From: Collodictyon triciliatum
Lineage: Eukaryota; CRuMs
Assembly: GCA_043381765.1 (NCBI GenBank)
Contig: JBHJMP010000678.1
Location: 1-49,226, forward strand
Direction: 5' to 3'
DNA: 49,226 nt
The notes under the pieces are model-generated. The model saw nothing but the letters and a program-made list of their open reading frames with translations. It was not told the origin of the DNA and did no database searches. The position numbers and the translations under genes were made by a program. Position 1 is the stretch's first letter, and each line of letters opens with the position of its first letter. This document shows, piece after piece, positions 1-10,436 of this stretch.

Positions 1-153
1 AAAACAAAAAACAAAAACAAAAACAAAAACAAAAACAAAAACAAAAACAAAAACAAAAACAAAAACAAAAACAAAAACAAAAACAAAAAACAAAAACAAA
101 AACAAAAAACAAATACAAAAACAAAAACAAAAAAAAAAAAAAAAAAAAAAAAA
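1..153. repeat. (CAAAAA)n microsatellite followed by poly(A)
   Basis: Near-perfect hexamer CAAAAA runs from the window edge to about 130 and passes into about 20 A. It lies in an intron of the minus-strand LIN1-like gene. The same hexamer reappears just right of the N run at 1580-1600. Confidence 0.95.
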
Positions 154-190
154 GAAGAAAGAAGGAAGGAAAGAAACTTAAAGATGAATG

Positions 191-349
191 ATATAATCAA
201 ATATAATCAAATATAATCAAATATAATCAAATATAATCAAATATAATCAAGTAGAATCAAGTAGAATCAAGTAGAATCAAGTAGAATCAAGTAGAATCAA
301 GTAGAATCAAGTAGAATCAAGTAGAATCAAGTGGAATCAAGTAGAATAA
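191..349. repeat. Two abutting 10-bp tandem arrays
   Basis: Six copies of ATATAATCAA (191-250) pass directly into about nine copies of GTAGAATCAA (251-340, one GTGG variant, then a degenerate unit). The two arrays share the register and the last six bases. This suggests one array in which a variant unit spread by slippage or conversion. It lies inside the first intron of the LIN1-like gene. Confidence 0.95.
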
Positions 350-367
350 GACTATTGAAAGCAACAC

Positions 368-1036
368 CTTTTTTGCCTCCTCCTTGGCTATCTTGCCCTC
401 CAGCTCATCCATCCACGCATCCTCCACATCATCGCCGTCCCCATCCGACAAGCGCTCCAAATCCTCCGCACTCGCCCCGATTCCAATCCTGCGCTCACCT
501 TTCCTCTTTGTGCGGATGCGACCGTACTCGTCGTACCCCACTGCGCGCCTCTCCATCTCAAAGCGCACATAGTTGCCGTCCCGGTCAAAGTACCCGTCCG
601 ACCGCTCCTGCTCGAGATTGAACGCCTCCAATCCTTCCAACTCTTCGTCCGCGACTTCCTCTGCAATCTGCTCTTCTCCGCGTTGCCGCACGAGAATCTG
701 CTGCCCGCCTCGCACGGCAAACCTTGTCGCTTTTTGGCTCCTGCCTTCTCCCTCGGCGTTGCCGCCATCATCGCCTTCATCATCAAAATCATTATCACCG
801 TCATCGCCGTCATCATCTCCGTTCGGGCCTTTGTTGTCCTCCTCCAAGTCGTCCAAGAGGCGCTGGTATTCCGCACTCAGTTTCGCCCCGCCGAGTGCTT
901 TGCTGTGCCGCTTCAGTGCGCGTGCGCGTTGGGCAGAGCGCTCTGCATTCTCGTCGGTGCAGTCGTCGTGTGGCGCGTCGGAGTCGGCTGCTTTGGCGCT
1001 GTCTTTGCGGCCGGTCTCGTCTCTCGGGGTTGCCAT
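368..1036 (-). CDS. CD2BP2: LIN1/CD2BP2-like U5 snRNP protein, 5' exon only
   Basis: The first exon encodes about 223 residues from ATG at 1036 to a donor at 368/367 (AAAAAAG|GTGTTG). The reading frame beyond the donor is repeat-derived and is not used. The N-terminal half is acidic, with Asp/Gly/Glu runs. It is followed by a block with the LIN1/CD2BP2 signature: AFNLEQERSDGYFDRDGNYV, then DAWMDELEGKIAKEEAKK, matching the human pattern PFN...GHFD.DGNY...DSWLDNIDW. Family members are U5 snRNP components that bind spliceosomal partners through a C-terminal GYF domain. That domain would lie beyond the left edge. The 5' flank is a long TTTTC tract rather than ordinary promoter sequence. The family call is fairly firm; the gene is incomplete here. 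Confidence 0.72.
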
Positions 1037-1076
1037 GGGCAGTCTCTGCTCGACCTGCGTTTTTTGCTCGGCTCAG

Positions 1077-1365
1077 TTTTCTTTTCTTTTTCTTTTTCTT
1101 TTTCTTTTTCTTTTCTTTTCTTTTCTTTTCTTTTCTTTTCTTTTCTTTTCTTTTCTTTTCTTTTCCATTCTTTTCTTTTTCTTTTCTTTTCTTTTCTTTT
1201 TCTTTTCTTTTCTTTTCTTTTTCTTTTCTTTTCCTTTCTATTCTCTTATTTTCTTTTCTATTCTTTTCTTTTCTTTTTCTTTTCTTTTCTTTTCCTTTCT
1301 TTTTCTTTTCTTTTCCTTTCTTTTCTTTTCTTTTCTTTTCTTTTCTTTTCTTGTTCTTTTTCTTT
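1077..1365. repeat. (TTTTC)n pyrimidine tract
   Basis: About 290 bases of imperfect TTTTC/TTTTTC units lie immediately upstream of the LIN1-like start codon, which is read on the minus strand as GAAAA. It fills what should be the 5' flank of that gene. Confidence 0.95.
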
Positions 1366-1481
1366 TCTGCGTGAAGCGTGTCGTTGATCGCAACTTGTCA
1401 GTTTCAGTGTTTTTTCACCTTGTAGCCTTTCTATAAAAAAACTGGAGCTTTATTCTATATAAAAACAGCTGTGTTAAAAAA

Positions 1482-1579
1482 NNNNNNNNNNNNNNNNNNN
1501 NNNNNNNNNNNNNNNNNNNNNNNNNNNNNNNNNNNNNNNNNNNNNNNNNNNNNNNNNNNNNNNNNNNNNNNNNNNNNNN
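1482..1579. other. Assembly gap, 98 N
   Basis: The run of N has poly(A) on its left and CAAAAA units on its right, so the break is repeat-caused. It falls where the IFRD-like gene should continue. Confidence 0.99.
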
Positions 1580-1648
1580 ACAAAAACAAAAACAAATAGT
1601 ATGATTGAGTCATAGATTTCAAATATGCAGCATGTGCTGAACGGGCAC

Positions 1649-2629
1649 CTGGAGACATCCTCAACCAAGTAGTTGCGGCTGAGAAGGTCAATCAGTTTCT
1701 TAAGGGCTGTTTCACGGGTTGACGATCTGTCAAAAATGCAGATTCAAGATATATTGCAGTTGCTATATTATTTACACATCACCCAAATACTTTCATAATA
1801 CGGTCTGAGATTAGGCCGCATTGATGGACAATTACGTATGCTAAACAACTATCCAATCATTAGTAAACATGAGCACTAACCGCTTTTCGGTAAGACTATC
1901 GTTGAGCTCATTCAGAGTCTGGTAGTGGTCGACATGCTCGTCAGCCTAGAATAGACATAAATAAATGTAGATAAACAAATAAATAATTAAAAAAAAAAAG
2001 GAACTATAACTATTCGTAACTATAAAAACAAACAATTTTTTATTCTTCGTTTCAATTTGTGCAAGATGGTAAACAAATAAACAGATACATAGATAAACGA
2101 TTCATACAGATATAAAAATATATTGCCGCTTTGAATCTATCATTGGCACAGGTGTGAAGAAGAAGAAGAAGAAGAAGAAGAAGAAGAAGAAGAAGAAGAA
2201 GAAGAAGAAGAAGAAGAAGAAGAAGAAGAAGAAGAAGAAGAAGAAGAAGAAGAAGAAAACCTGAGTTCCAGAGACCGAACTGGCACCTACAGCAGAATGC
2301 GGGACACCCTCTGACCCGGAACTGTCGCTTTCATCTCCTTTACGGCTTTCAGAGCGACCTTTACCCGACTTCTTTCCTTTTCGCGCAGCAGAGCCGCTCA
2401 CTTCGGTCTCTGTTGCAAAGTCCTTTGGCTCCTCTTTTTTCTCTGCTTAACGCATAGCACAGTAACTTATTTACGTATGTTTATATTATTCATGGACATA
2501 GTTTTATAAGGAGAGAGAGTGTGTGTGTATGTATGCGTGTGCGAGAGAGGTTGTATAAAATCGGCGCTGTCATCTCTGCTTCCAAAGGAAAAGACCGTGT
2601 AAGTCATACGAACCTCTGCGCTTAGACAT
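1649..2629 (-). CDS. IFRD family protein, N-terminal fragment (4 exons)
   Basis: The spliced model is 2614-2629 (16 nt, MSKRR), 2261-2442, 1881-1945 and 1649-1726; phases agree throughout, giving 113 codons. A Lys/Ser-rich head is followed by DEHVDHYQTLNELNDSLTEK and RSSTRETALKKLIDLLSRNY. This matches the start of the interferon-related developmental regulator HEAT-like domain (TEKR.STRE.AL..L...L...Y). IFRD proteins act as transcriptional co-regulators and, in yeast and animals, bind dormant ribosomes. The family normally has more than 400 residues. Here the remaining 300 or so have no room, because exon 4 is followed by about 600 bases of gap and repeat and then the start of the LIN1-like gene on the same strand. 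Intron 2 consists mostly of a GAA/TTC repeat starting three bases after its donor. The gene is truncated, rearranged, or mis-assembled. Confidence 0.7.
2157..2257. repeat. (GAA)n trinucleotide array, about 33 copies
   Basis: An uninterrupted AGA/GAA array lies within IFRD-like intron 2. On the transcribed strand it reads TTC and begins directly after the donor GTTTTC. Confidence 0.98.
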
Positions 2630-3090
2630 TTTCCGTGCTCCGGTCGAGACAGACGATTCTTTGAGGCGTTGGAGCGACGACCAATGAAGATGACTCAGGA
2701 AAAGGCACGAAGCACACGATGCTGGGCGAGAAGACAGCGAGTCAGGGTTTGCGCTGTAAATCAACTCCAGGTTTTTTTTTAAAAAAAAAAAAACAAAACA
2801 AACAAAAAAACAAAAAAAACCTAGCAAACAAGCAAAAAGGCTTTGCGCTTAGTGTGGTCAAAAATACTAAAGAAGTAGACAAATAATAGTACGAAAAACA
2901 CTTAAAATAAGTCGACGAAATACAAGAAAAAAATCGTATGTAAACGCGGGATGGATGATGTGCACCGCCACTTTGTGTACTGCAATGATAATTGAATCCT
3001 CGAGAAGAACTCGCAACCATTGAGCAACAAAGAGGCGGTATAGAAATCCCACATCCGCAACACGGCTGGTTCGCCTGCCTTTCGTTTAGT
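2630..3090. other. Intergenic, between cyclase A 3' end and IFRD start
   Basis: The interval contains an A/T homopolymer patch near 2770-2815 and no exon with supported splice sites. Short open frames here are AT-rich and lack domain features. It should hold the cyclase A 3' UTR and the IFRD promoter. Confidence 0.5.
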
Positions 3091-6000
3091 TTATTTACTT
3101 ATTAATATCGACTCGGCTGTGACATCACGCGCGTTTCCCTCGAGTAATTCACTTCGCACATCACGCATCTGCCAAGCCCTCCACCCAATCAACATATCCC
3201 AGATACATCTCCCACACAGTCTTTGCTGGGCGAATATAATGCGCCAACCCTCCTTGTGTGTCTTTTTCGTGATACACTGAAAACTCTGTGCTTCCAGCCA
3301 GCCGGCGGCGCACAGCCTCTGAAACCTGGTTAAAACGGTGTCATGAGGACGGGGGAAACGGTGTATCTTGGGTCGGGTGAAGAGTATAAAAGTATCAAAA
3401 AGAAACAAAAAGGTATCGTGTACGAATTGACATGGCAAACCCGAATCCGGCTTGGGATACAATTGGCCATCATTCTTTGGCTTTCTTGAACTTTGGAATA
3501 TATGTTTTCTCAATAAAATATCATTATTAATCGATAGATATGTATATACGAAATTTTTTTATCAGAATTCCTTTTTCTCGTATTTCAGTGGATATTCAAT
3601 TGTGCTCACTAATGTATACTTGACAAATCTTTTGAAATTGTTTTTTTTTGAAACAGAAAAAGGATAAGGATAACAGCAAAGGGAAAGGAAAACAGACCAA
3701 CCGGACCCCAGTAGTCATGCGAAAATCGGCTCTTGCCTGGGTTGGTGGGAAACATTTTTAAAAAGAATATGAAAGATTAAGTGAAACACTAAATTTGGAT
3801 GTAGTTCTTTATAAGAAATAAAATCTAATAATGCAGCTTTATTGCTTATTATTGGGCATATTACCAGAAATGTATTAAAGTAGATTATATCAATACTCAG
3901 CACATCAAAATTGTATGAATTGATAACAAAGAGGAAACATGGGAGTAATGCATGCATGGATTCATTTACCAATTATCCCACCGTAGCATGGACCCAAGTC
4001 AACACCTATTCGCAGTTGAATATATCCTTTGATGTCCTCAAATTGCGTTTCATCAAAATACTTTGATACCTGAATTAACGATGAAAATATCATTCCAATC
4101 GTTCTTGCCTTCCCTTTTCGCTTCACACCTCCAATTAAATGACATTGCAAAATTACAAGTACAGAATTGGGCTTCCGTATTTTTTGTATAAATATTCATC
4201 TTGCACAATGCAATTGAACCATAAAAAAAAACAACGAAAATAACATGAAAATAACAAGTTGTAGCCAAGGTCACCTCGCACGCCATTTTTAGTAATCTGT
4301 TTAAATGCTCACTTCCTTCATCTCCATTTTCTCTCTTTGATATGGCCTATAAGAAATAACAACAATCGTTTCGATATTAGTTTAAGAGGTGTATTTTGGC
4401 TTCAAAAAAAACATACCCATGGCAATAGATTTGGGGTATTATACATGAAATATCTGACTGATATCATAATGAACAAAAAAGTTATTATTTCTCTGATTAT
4501 TTGATTCAAGGAAGAACAAAATGTTTAATAATCTTTTTCCAAGCTTTGTTGTACATAAGAATGATATTACAATTATATTTTTTGAATCAACTTACTCTGT
4601 ATACATCGCCACATGTTTTCACTGGGATTATTCCATGTGAGTCACAACAAAGATTTATAGCTTCAAACGCCTCTAGTATTTCATCATTTTTGAGTGAGAT
4701 AATTGAAAAGATAAATCAATTTAGCTACTTTTAATCTATATTGGTTCTCTTAAGAAAAAAACCGGTAATCCAGTCAATACGCTCACTAAGGAACTTATTC
4801 TTTGTTGATGAGCACATTTTGTAAATTGAAATAGTGATAACGGCGACATTGGGATGATACTCCGAAACAGCTACATCGCCTTCCCTCATCTTTTCATAAA
4901 CTTCATGTGTAAGGAGAGATAATAGCATGGATTCAGTTTCACGTCTTTCATCCATACTGGCCTTTAATTCCTAAACGACAGTTGTTAGTATATATCCTTA
5001 TACTTAACATAAGACACTACTAATTTTTTATACGCGCACACATATATAGAACATGTGTTATGAACAAACTAAGGAAGGCGAAAAGGTGGAGAAAGCTTTA
5101 AATACCTTGCATAAATCGATCTGTGACTTTATGTTTCTTTCTATCGTTATCTGATACGTTTGGTTTTCTAAAATTAAGAGCAGATACAGTAAAAAATGGT
5201 AAATTATCCAGGCTGTTGAGAGTAAGATATCACCATGCGTGCCTCTATAAGGAATATAGGATTAGGATAGAATGAAAACCTATTTTTTTGCCCTTTCTCT
5301 TTAAAAATAATATGAATATGAATATTGATATTGTTTGGTGTTTTGTAATACCTCGTTATATGGCTAAAGAATCCATACAAAACTACGATATAAGATAGCC
5401 ACAGAGAAATCAGTGTCTTGAAGTGCTTCATTGATGTGGATGGACAAGAGGAAAAAAGGATGGCCCATGTATAAAATTCTTCTGTTGCGAAGGAGAGCAT
5501 TCCCATATCCGATATCCCCAGAGCGCGATGCATGATTGCGCTCGTATTGTTGGTCAAAATGTACAAAAAGTAGACTCCAAAACAAATGATAGGGATACTT
5601 TCTGTAACTAATCGGTGATTGTTTTTCTCGAAGTACTCACTTCTCGTCCATTCGTATCCAAAGGCCAGGAGAATGGTAAATGGCAGAATTACTGAGAATC
5701 GTATGTACAGAGATACCATCTTGAATGAGTCCAAAAAATAAATACACATACTATTTTGGCTTCCTTCACTCCATCCATACATGAATATCAATAAGCAAAG
5801 CATCCACAAGTATTGCCTATTGTTTAAAAAGGATGTTATTGGTAATTGGTTTAAAATGTAATAAAATTTGTAAATATTGCACATTGCTTCGTTTTATCAA
5901 AAATAAAATAAAAATGAATTTAATGATAATAAAACCAAACAACATACTTACCTAGTCATGATAGACTTTTCCATTTGGTTGTGATGGAGTTGAATAATTT

Positions 6001-9000
6001 TGATGGCTTCTAGTTCTTTTTCTTTTTTCAAAATCTCCTTGCTCTTTAGTTCGCTTACAATATTTGCCTTCGTCTTCTACAAGACACATTGTTTCAATCA
6101 ATTGTAATCGCCATTCATTGTAATTATCTTATCGTATACAAGCAACAAAAAGTGACAAAAACTAATTAAACACACTAAAATTCATTGAATACTACAAAAA
6201 AATGAGAAAATATAATAATAAAAAATACAAACCCTTCGAGTTTGTTGCCTTTCATAGCTTGGGATATCAAATAGTCCGGGAAATTCAGACATTTCCTCGA
6301 CACCTGGTTGAATACTAAACCGGATTGATTGGCGAGACTCTGGCGCCGGTTCTGACACAACATGTGATTCTCCTTCATGATGTGATTGCAAGACGAAGGT
6401 TTGAACACCACGAATGGTTATTCCTTCTTCGAAATCGATAAATGGCTAGTGACATGTAATCAATTATCAATTGATGCAAATAGGTACTGATAATGATTCA
6501 CATAGTTTTAGGTATTTTGATCAGTCACGACAATCTACCTTTGCAATATGGTAAACAGATTCGGTCACTGTGATTTGATTACTATTAACTAGGCCAATAA
6601 GCTTCATACATTTAGATGGTGCTACAAGATGGAAATTAACACGTCAATTAAAAGCTGTCATGAATTTTTTTTCTTTTTATATTTTGCTCTAAATTTCTGG
6701 TCCTCGCAAAGAATCATTTAAATTGCACAATCAATCTATTACATGTACCTTTCCCAAAAACATCAAAAGTTCTTTTCCTCGAACCTATGATGCCGCCTTC
6801 TGTTTTTCCGTTGTGCACCAAAATTTTTATGGAAATCTTATATGCGAGGGAGATTAAGATTATCTCGTTGAGGAATAATGACCCGATTTTGATGAAATTT
6901 AAAACTATTTAAAAGTATAAACCTTTTTTCCTTCAAAAAACATCTCTTCCTTGGTGAAAATTTTCAAAATCTTTGATGCTGCTCGACATGCCATCATGCA
7001 CGCTTTCACCTTTGAAGATTCGAATAGACCGCTGACAGCCTTAAATGCGCAACATGTATAATAGTAAGTATATGACCGAGACGAAGACATCGATGGGTTT
7101 TCAAACACTAATATATATATATATATATAATCAAACGCTTACCAGATAAGTGTTCCCTTAGATTGAGATTTTGTATATTATTAAATTAGACGTAATACTA
7201 ACTAACTTATAAGCATTTTACATGGATATTATATATATATTATTACCAAAGGTTTTTATCTTTTCCAGTCGATACCTGTATGACAAATTCATTTTCTTTT
7301 ACAACTACTCTTTCGTATTACGTTTTTTAAAAAAAAAATCATAAAATCATGATTGTCACTTACTTCTCGATTATATCGTCAATTTTTCTGAGAAAATGTG
7401 CGTTTAGTAATGAAATCAAATTCGACATGGACTTTGATTATACATAAACCAAAAATATGATTGATTTGGCCTCACTTATGTATTTCTCCAGTAATCTTCA
7501 CAAATGAAGCATGTGAATCAGGAATAATGGCATCACACAACCCACTTATTTCTAGAGCAACTATAGTTGTCCATTCATATTCGTATAAAGGGTCAATGGC
7601 GTAGGAAGAGTGCTGCAATTGTTCTGCCACCATCCTTAATGCAATATAATTATAAATTAATTCAGAGGTTGGCATATGATTTTAATAGGACCTTCTAATT
7701 AATGAGGTATGTATATGTGTTTGGGCAACTTTGGATAGATATGGTGCAGTAGAGAAACGGCTCTATTCTTTTCAACTTGGTTTTCTTCAATGGTTTTTTG
7801 AATGGTTTTCAACGAAAAGTATGACCTATTTTTTTTTTTTGAAATTTATCTGTAACATCAATACCATATTTTTGTCACTTATATTTATCTAGGTATTATG
7901 GATAAATATAAGTGACAATTATACCAATTCAAATTCAAGACATAAGAATTATGGAGAAAAGAACAACTAACCTCCTGTCATATGTATTCATATGATATGC
8001 TATTCTCAGGTGCAGATACAGCATAAGAATAAGGCGCGTGATATACTCGATGCTACCAAGGTAGCTTTTTTTCCATATAAATATCCCTAATGATCCACTT
8101 AAGACAGCGCCCCCAGCAATCGCAGACACAGCAAAATTCGTTCGAAAAATCGTAGCGATCAACTATTTGATACAATTTACAAATGAATTTAGTGCTGATG
8201 TCATATACATGAACCTAATCATTGAAGTGAAGGGTGGATATAAATATGTTGGATTCCTATTTAATTAAAATTGTTGGAAAGTACCGGCATTATAATAGCA
8301 ACATCGCTCAGAGAATCTATATCGGCTCTGTATCCTTTTGAAACCAAGGTACCAAGTATCATAGAAACACAGATAGTCGGTACAAACAAGATTTGAAAAC
8401 TATGCATTGATTCAAATGGTTGGCGATTGGATAAATATCAATCCAGAGAAAATACAGACCAAATACTTTTTCAGCTAGTGCATGTTTTAGATTTATTCAG
8501 AATGAATTATGACTTACGCATCACATATCTTAGTGTTCATTAAAATAAGAAAGATCAAAATTACAGAAGCTGACGTACATATGACTATCGCAGAATGAAC
8601 CGAACTAAACATCAAGACGTTTAATTCAGAATGTAGAAAGATAATAGCTTGAATAAGGGAATATGAATGAAATATTACATATATCGAAAATGGAAGTGGA
8701 GGATAAAATTGTATTGCTTGTTATCAAAATTACTCATTCATCCAGTCCTTTAATGAATTTAGCGAAAATAAAATCGTAACAATCAGTCCCGATACCAACA
8801 TAACATTCTTTTTGCTCGCAAGTTCGCCTCTTACAAAATCCGCCTCCATTTCCATATCATCAAATCTACCAAGGAAGGACATAATACCATTTGTTATCAT
8901 TTGAAAGATTCGACTAACGTAGAATAAAAGTAAAGAACCCCCATGGAAATAATGCATTAATAAATTTGTCGGCATAACTGCGAGCTAAAAAGAACGTGAT

Positions 9001-9390
9001 AGTATCGTTACATGAAAAGTTTTGACTTTTGTGAACATGAGAATCAAACTTTGAATACATGGGACAATACCTCGTTGTGTACTTTCGAAGCTGGCACATG
9101 TGTATGGATGGAAACAAATCCGAATCATGGAGCCAGTTTGCATAGGTTGAAGGGTTGAATTTGTTATATCGATCTGTGAGTGAGAGACTTCGCGGGAGAG
9201 TTTCGTTCGTCGCTCGCATCACCAGACGCGAGTCTTTCTTCTGTGTTGTTGCAAAACTGAATCCTGTGAAATAGGTTTGGCTCGATGTTGCATGCGACCT
9301 GCTGCATTTGCTTTTCTTGCTTGCTTGGGAATGAGGCTTCTCGAGGTATGCTGTATGTTTTGTAGGGGAAAGATCCATTCTTTTGCTCAT
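3091..9390 (-). CDS. Twelve-TM twin-domain class III cyclase homologue (cyclase A)
   Basis: There are twenty-five exons: 9071-9390, 8939-8977, 8734-8865, 8518-8604, 8285-8399, 7972-8162, 7730-7825, 7476-7634, 7364-7387, 7247-7275, 7143-7156, 6923-7039, 6749-6836, 6539-6621, 6233-6445, 5952-6076, 5352-5816, 5106-5244, 4763-4970, 4596-4672, 4275-4346, 3970-4069, 3707-3736, 3424-3490, 3091-3325. All are GT-AG and every phase agrees, giving 1074 aa. The order is a Ser/Lys-rich head, six TM segments, linker HHIYPKMVAEQL, cyclase domain C1, a coiled linker, six more TM segments, and C2. This is the plan of animal membrane adenylyl cyclases. C1 has TIVALEISGL (E for the first metal Asp), KTFGNTYLAVSGL (N for the second) and FDVFGK. 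C2 has VKTCGDVYR, GVDLGPCYGGIIG and HDYWG, so the base-recognition Lys and Asp positions look kept. Architecture is confident. Activity is doubtful and may be that of a pseudo-cyclase. Confidence 0.82.
7143..7156 (-). other. 14-nt coding microexon of cyclase A
   Basis: The sequence CTAAG|GGAACACTTATCTG|GTAAGC is flanked by consensus sites. It restores the frame between KTF-G and AVSGL, giving the cyclase core GNTYLAVSGL. Without it the phases (1 out, 0 in) clash. The same-length exon occurs in cyclase B. Confidence 0.8.
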
Positions 9391-10436
9391 GGAGGCCTGC
9401 GTGTATTCTATCACGGTAGACAAAGGATAATTTTACTAAGAAAAAAAATGAGGTCTTGTTGTGTCTCTTGCAACCTTGGCCGAGTATCGTTGCCTGTTTT
9501 CTCTCGTTCTCTCCCTTCTTTTGCCTTCGCTCACTCCTTTGTCCTCACCTTTGTTCTCCTGAACACCGAGCAACCTGACTGATTTGTGGTGCTTTGAAGG
9601 TGCTCGTGGCGATCAATCGCTGAGAAGCTCTCAGGCTAAGTGTCTTGGCCAATTAGATAAGAGCCGAGCGCGATGGCAAAGGGATTCGAATCCAAACCCC
9701 CACATGTGTTTTCAAAAACCCGGCAAAGACAAAATGCCAAACTGCTTTTTAAGGCTGCGCCTTTTTTTCTTTTTCTTTTGTTTTTTTTGACAGCTTTGGC
9801 ATTCTGCTTCATCATACTATTTCTGTACCGGCGCGTGTGCAGAAGAAGGCTCAAACGCACGGATGTCTGCTAAACAGAAGGCTGTTGCTGCTTCAGCTTG
9901 CTTGGCCCAGAAGGATGCACTGCGCCATGCGTGATTGCGGCGCGTCTTATCAGGAATGGGTTGGGTTGGGTCGGGTCGGGTTGGGTCGGTTGTTGGCTGT
10001 ATTTGTGGTGGGTAATTGATGATTTGTGAAAAGCAATCTGATGTTTGGCGGTGCACAAGGATTTTCACATGCCACAGTTGTGAGATGCAAGAGCGGCTAC
10101 AGAGTTCATGCATTCTGAAGGTATTGCGATATGTGCTGAGAAAAATAGTTCGTTACTAAACGACAGTCGACAGGGGATGGCACTCGAAGCGAAGTAAAGC
10201 AAATGGAGATACGCTTGGGAAAAAATAAAGATGAAAAGCTATTTTTCTTTCACAAGTTCTTTTATATTCAATATAGCCTTTTTATTTTATTTCGTTTTGA
10301 TTTTGTAGGTCCTGAAGAAGGATTGCATGAAAAACACTTCAGAAGAAGGGACGCGAAGGATAAAATTGGTACATAAAAACATCAAATCCTCGAGGTTGCA
10401 CACTGTTCGTTTCCTTTTCATGGGTATATCTTACGA
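9391..10436. other. Intergenic, about 1 kb
   Basis: The interval lies between the Myb gene stop and the cyclase A start, both on the minus strand. It holds a T-rich patch near 9760-9790 and the G-run cluster at 9958-9985. I see no spliced gene. Short open frames on both strands overlap one another and have no recognisable domain. Confidence 0.5.
9958..9985 (+). other. G-quadruplex-prone cluster of six GGG runs
   Basis: Six GGG triplets are separated by two-base spacers (TT or TC) on the plus strand, in a window that is otherwise AT-rich. It lies about 570 bases upstream of the cyclase A start codon. Confidence 0.8.

Noticed and set aside
317-367. Extension of the LIN1-like frame past 368
   Set aside because: The last 16 residues are translated 10-bp repeat after a good donor (AAAAAAG|GTGTTG), so they are intronic.
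573-1436. Plus-strand open frames up to 287 codons over 331-1436
   Set aside because: They are antisense to the LIN1-like exon and then read Phe/Leu/Ser from the TTTTC tract. The minus strand carries the conserved motif.
3424-3513. Continuous minus frame reading KPKNDGQLYPKPDSGL
   Set aside because: Phase from the upstream exons demands the other frame, which gives the cyclase-like QRMMANCIPSRIRV; the first is a shadow.
3640-3775. Plus-strand reading with Lys-rich then RTPVVMRKSALAW sequence
   Set aside because: It looked like a terminal exon, but the minus strand here encodes the cyclase C2 motif HDYWG in phase with its neighbours.
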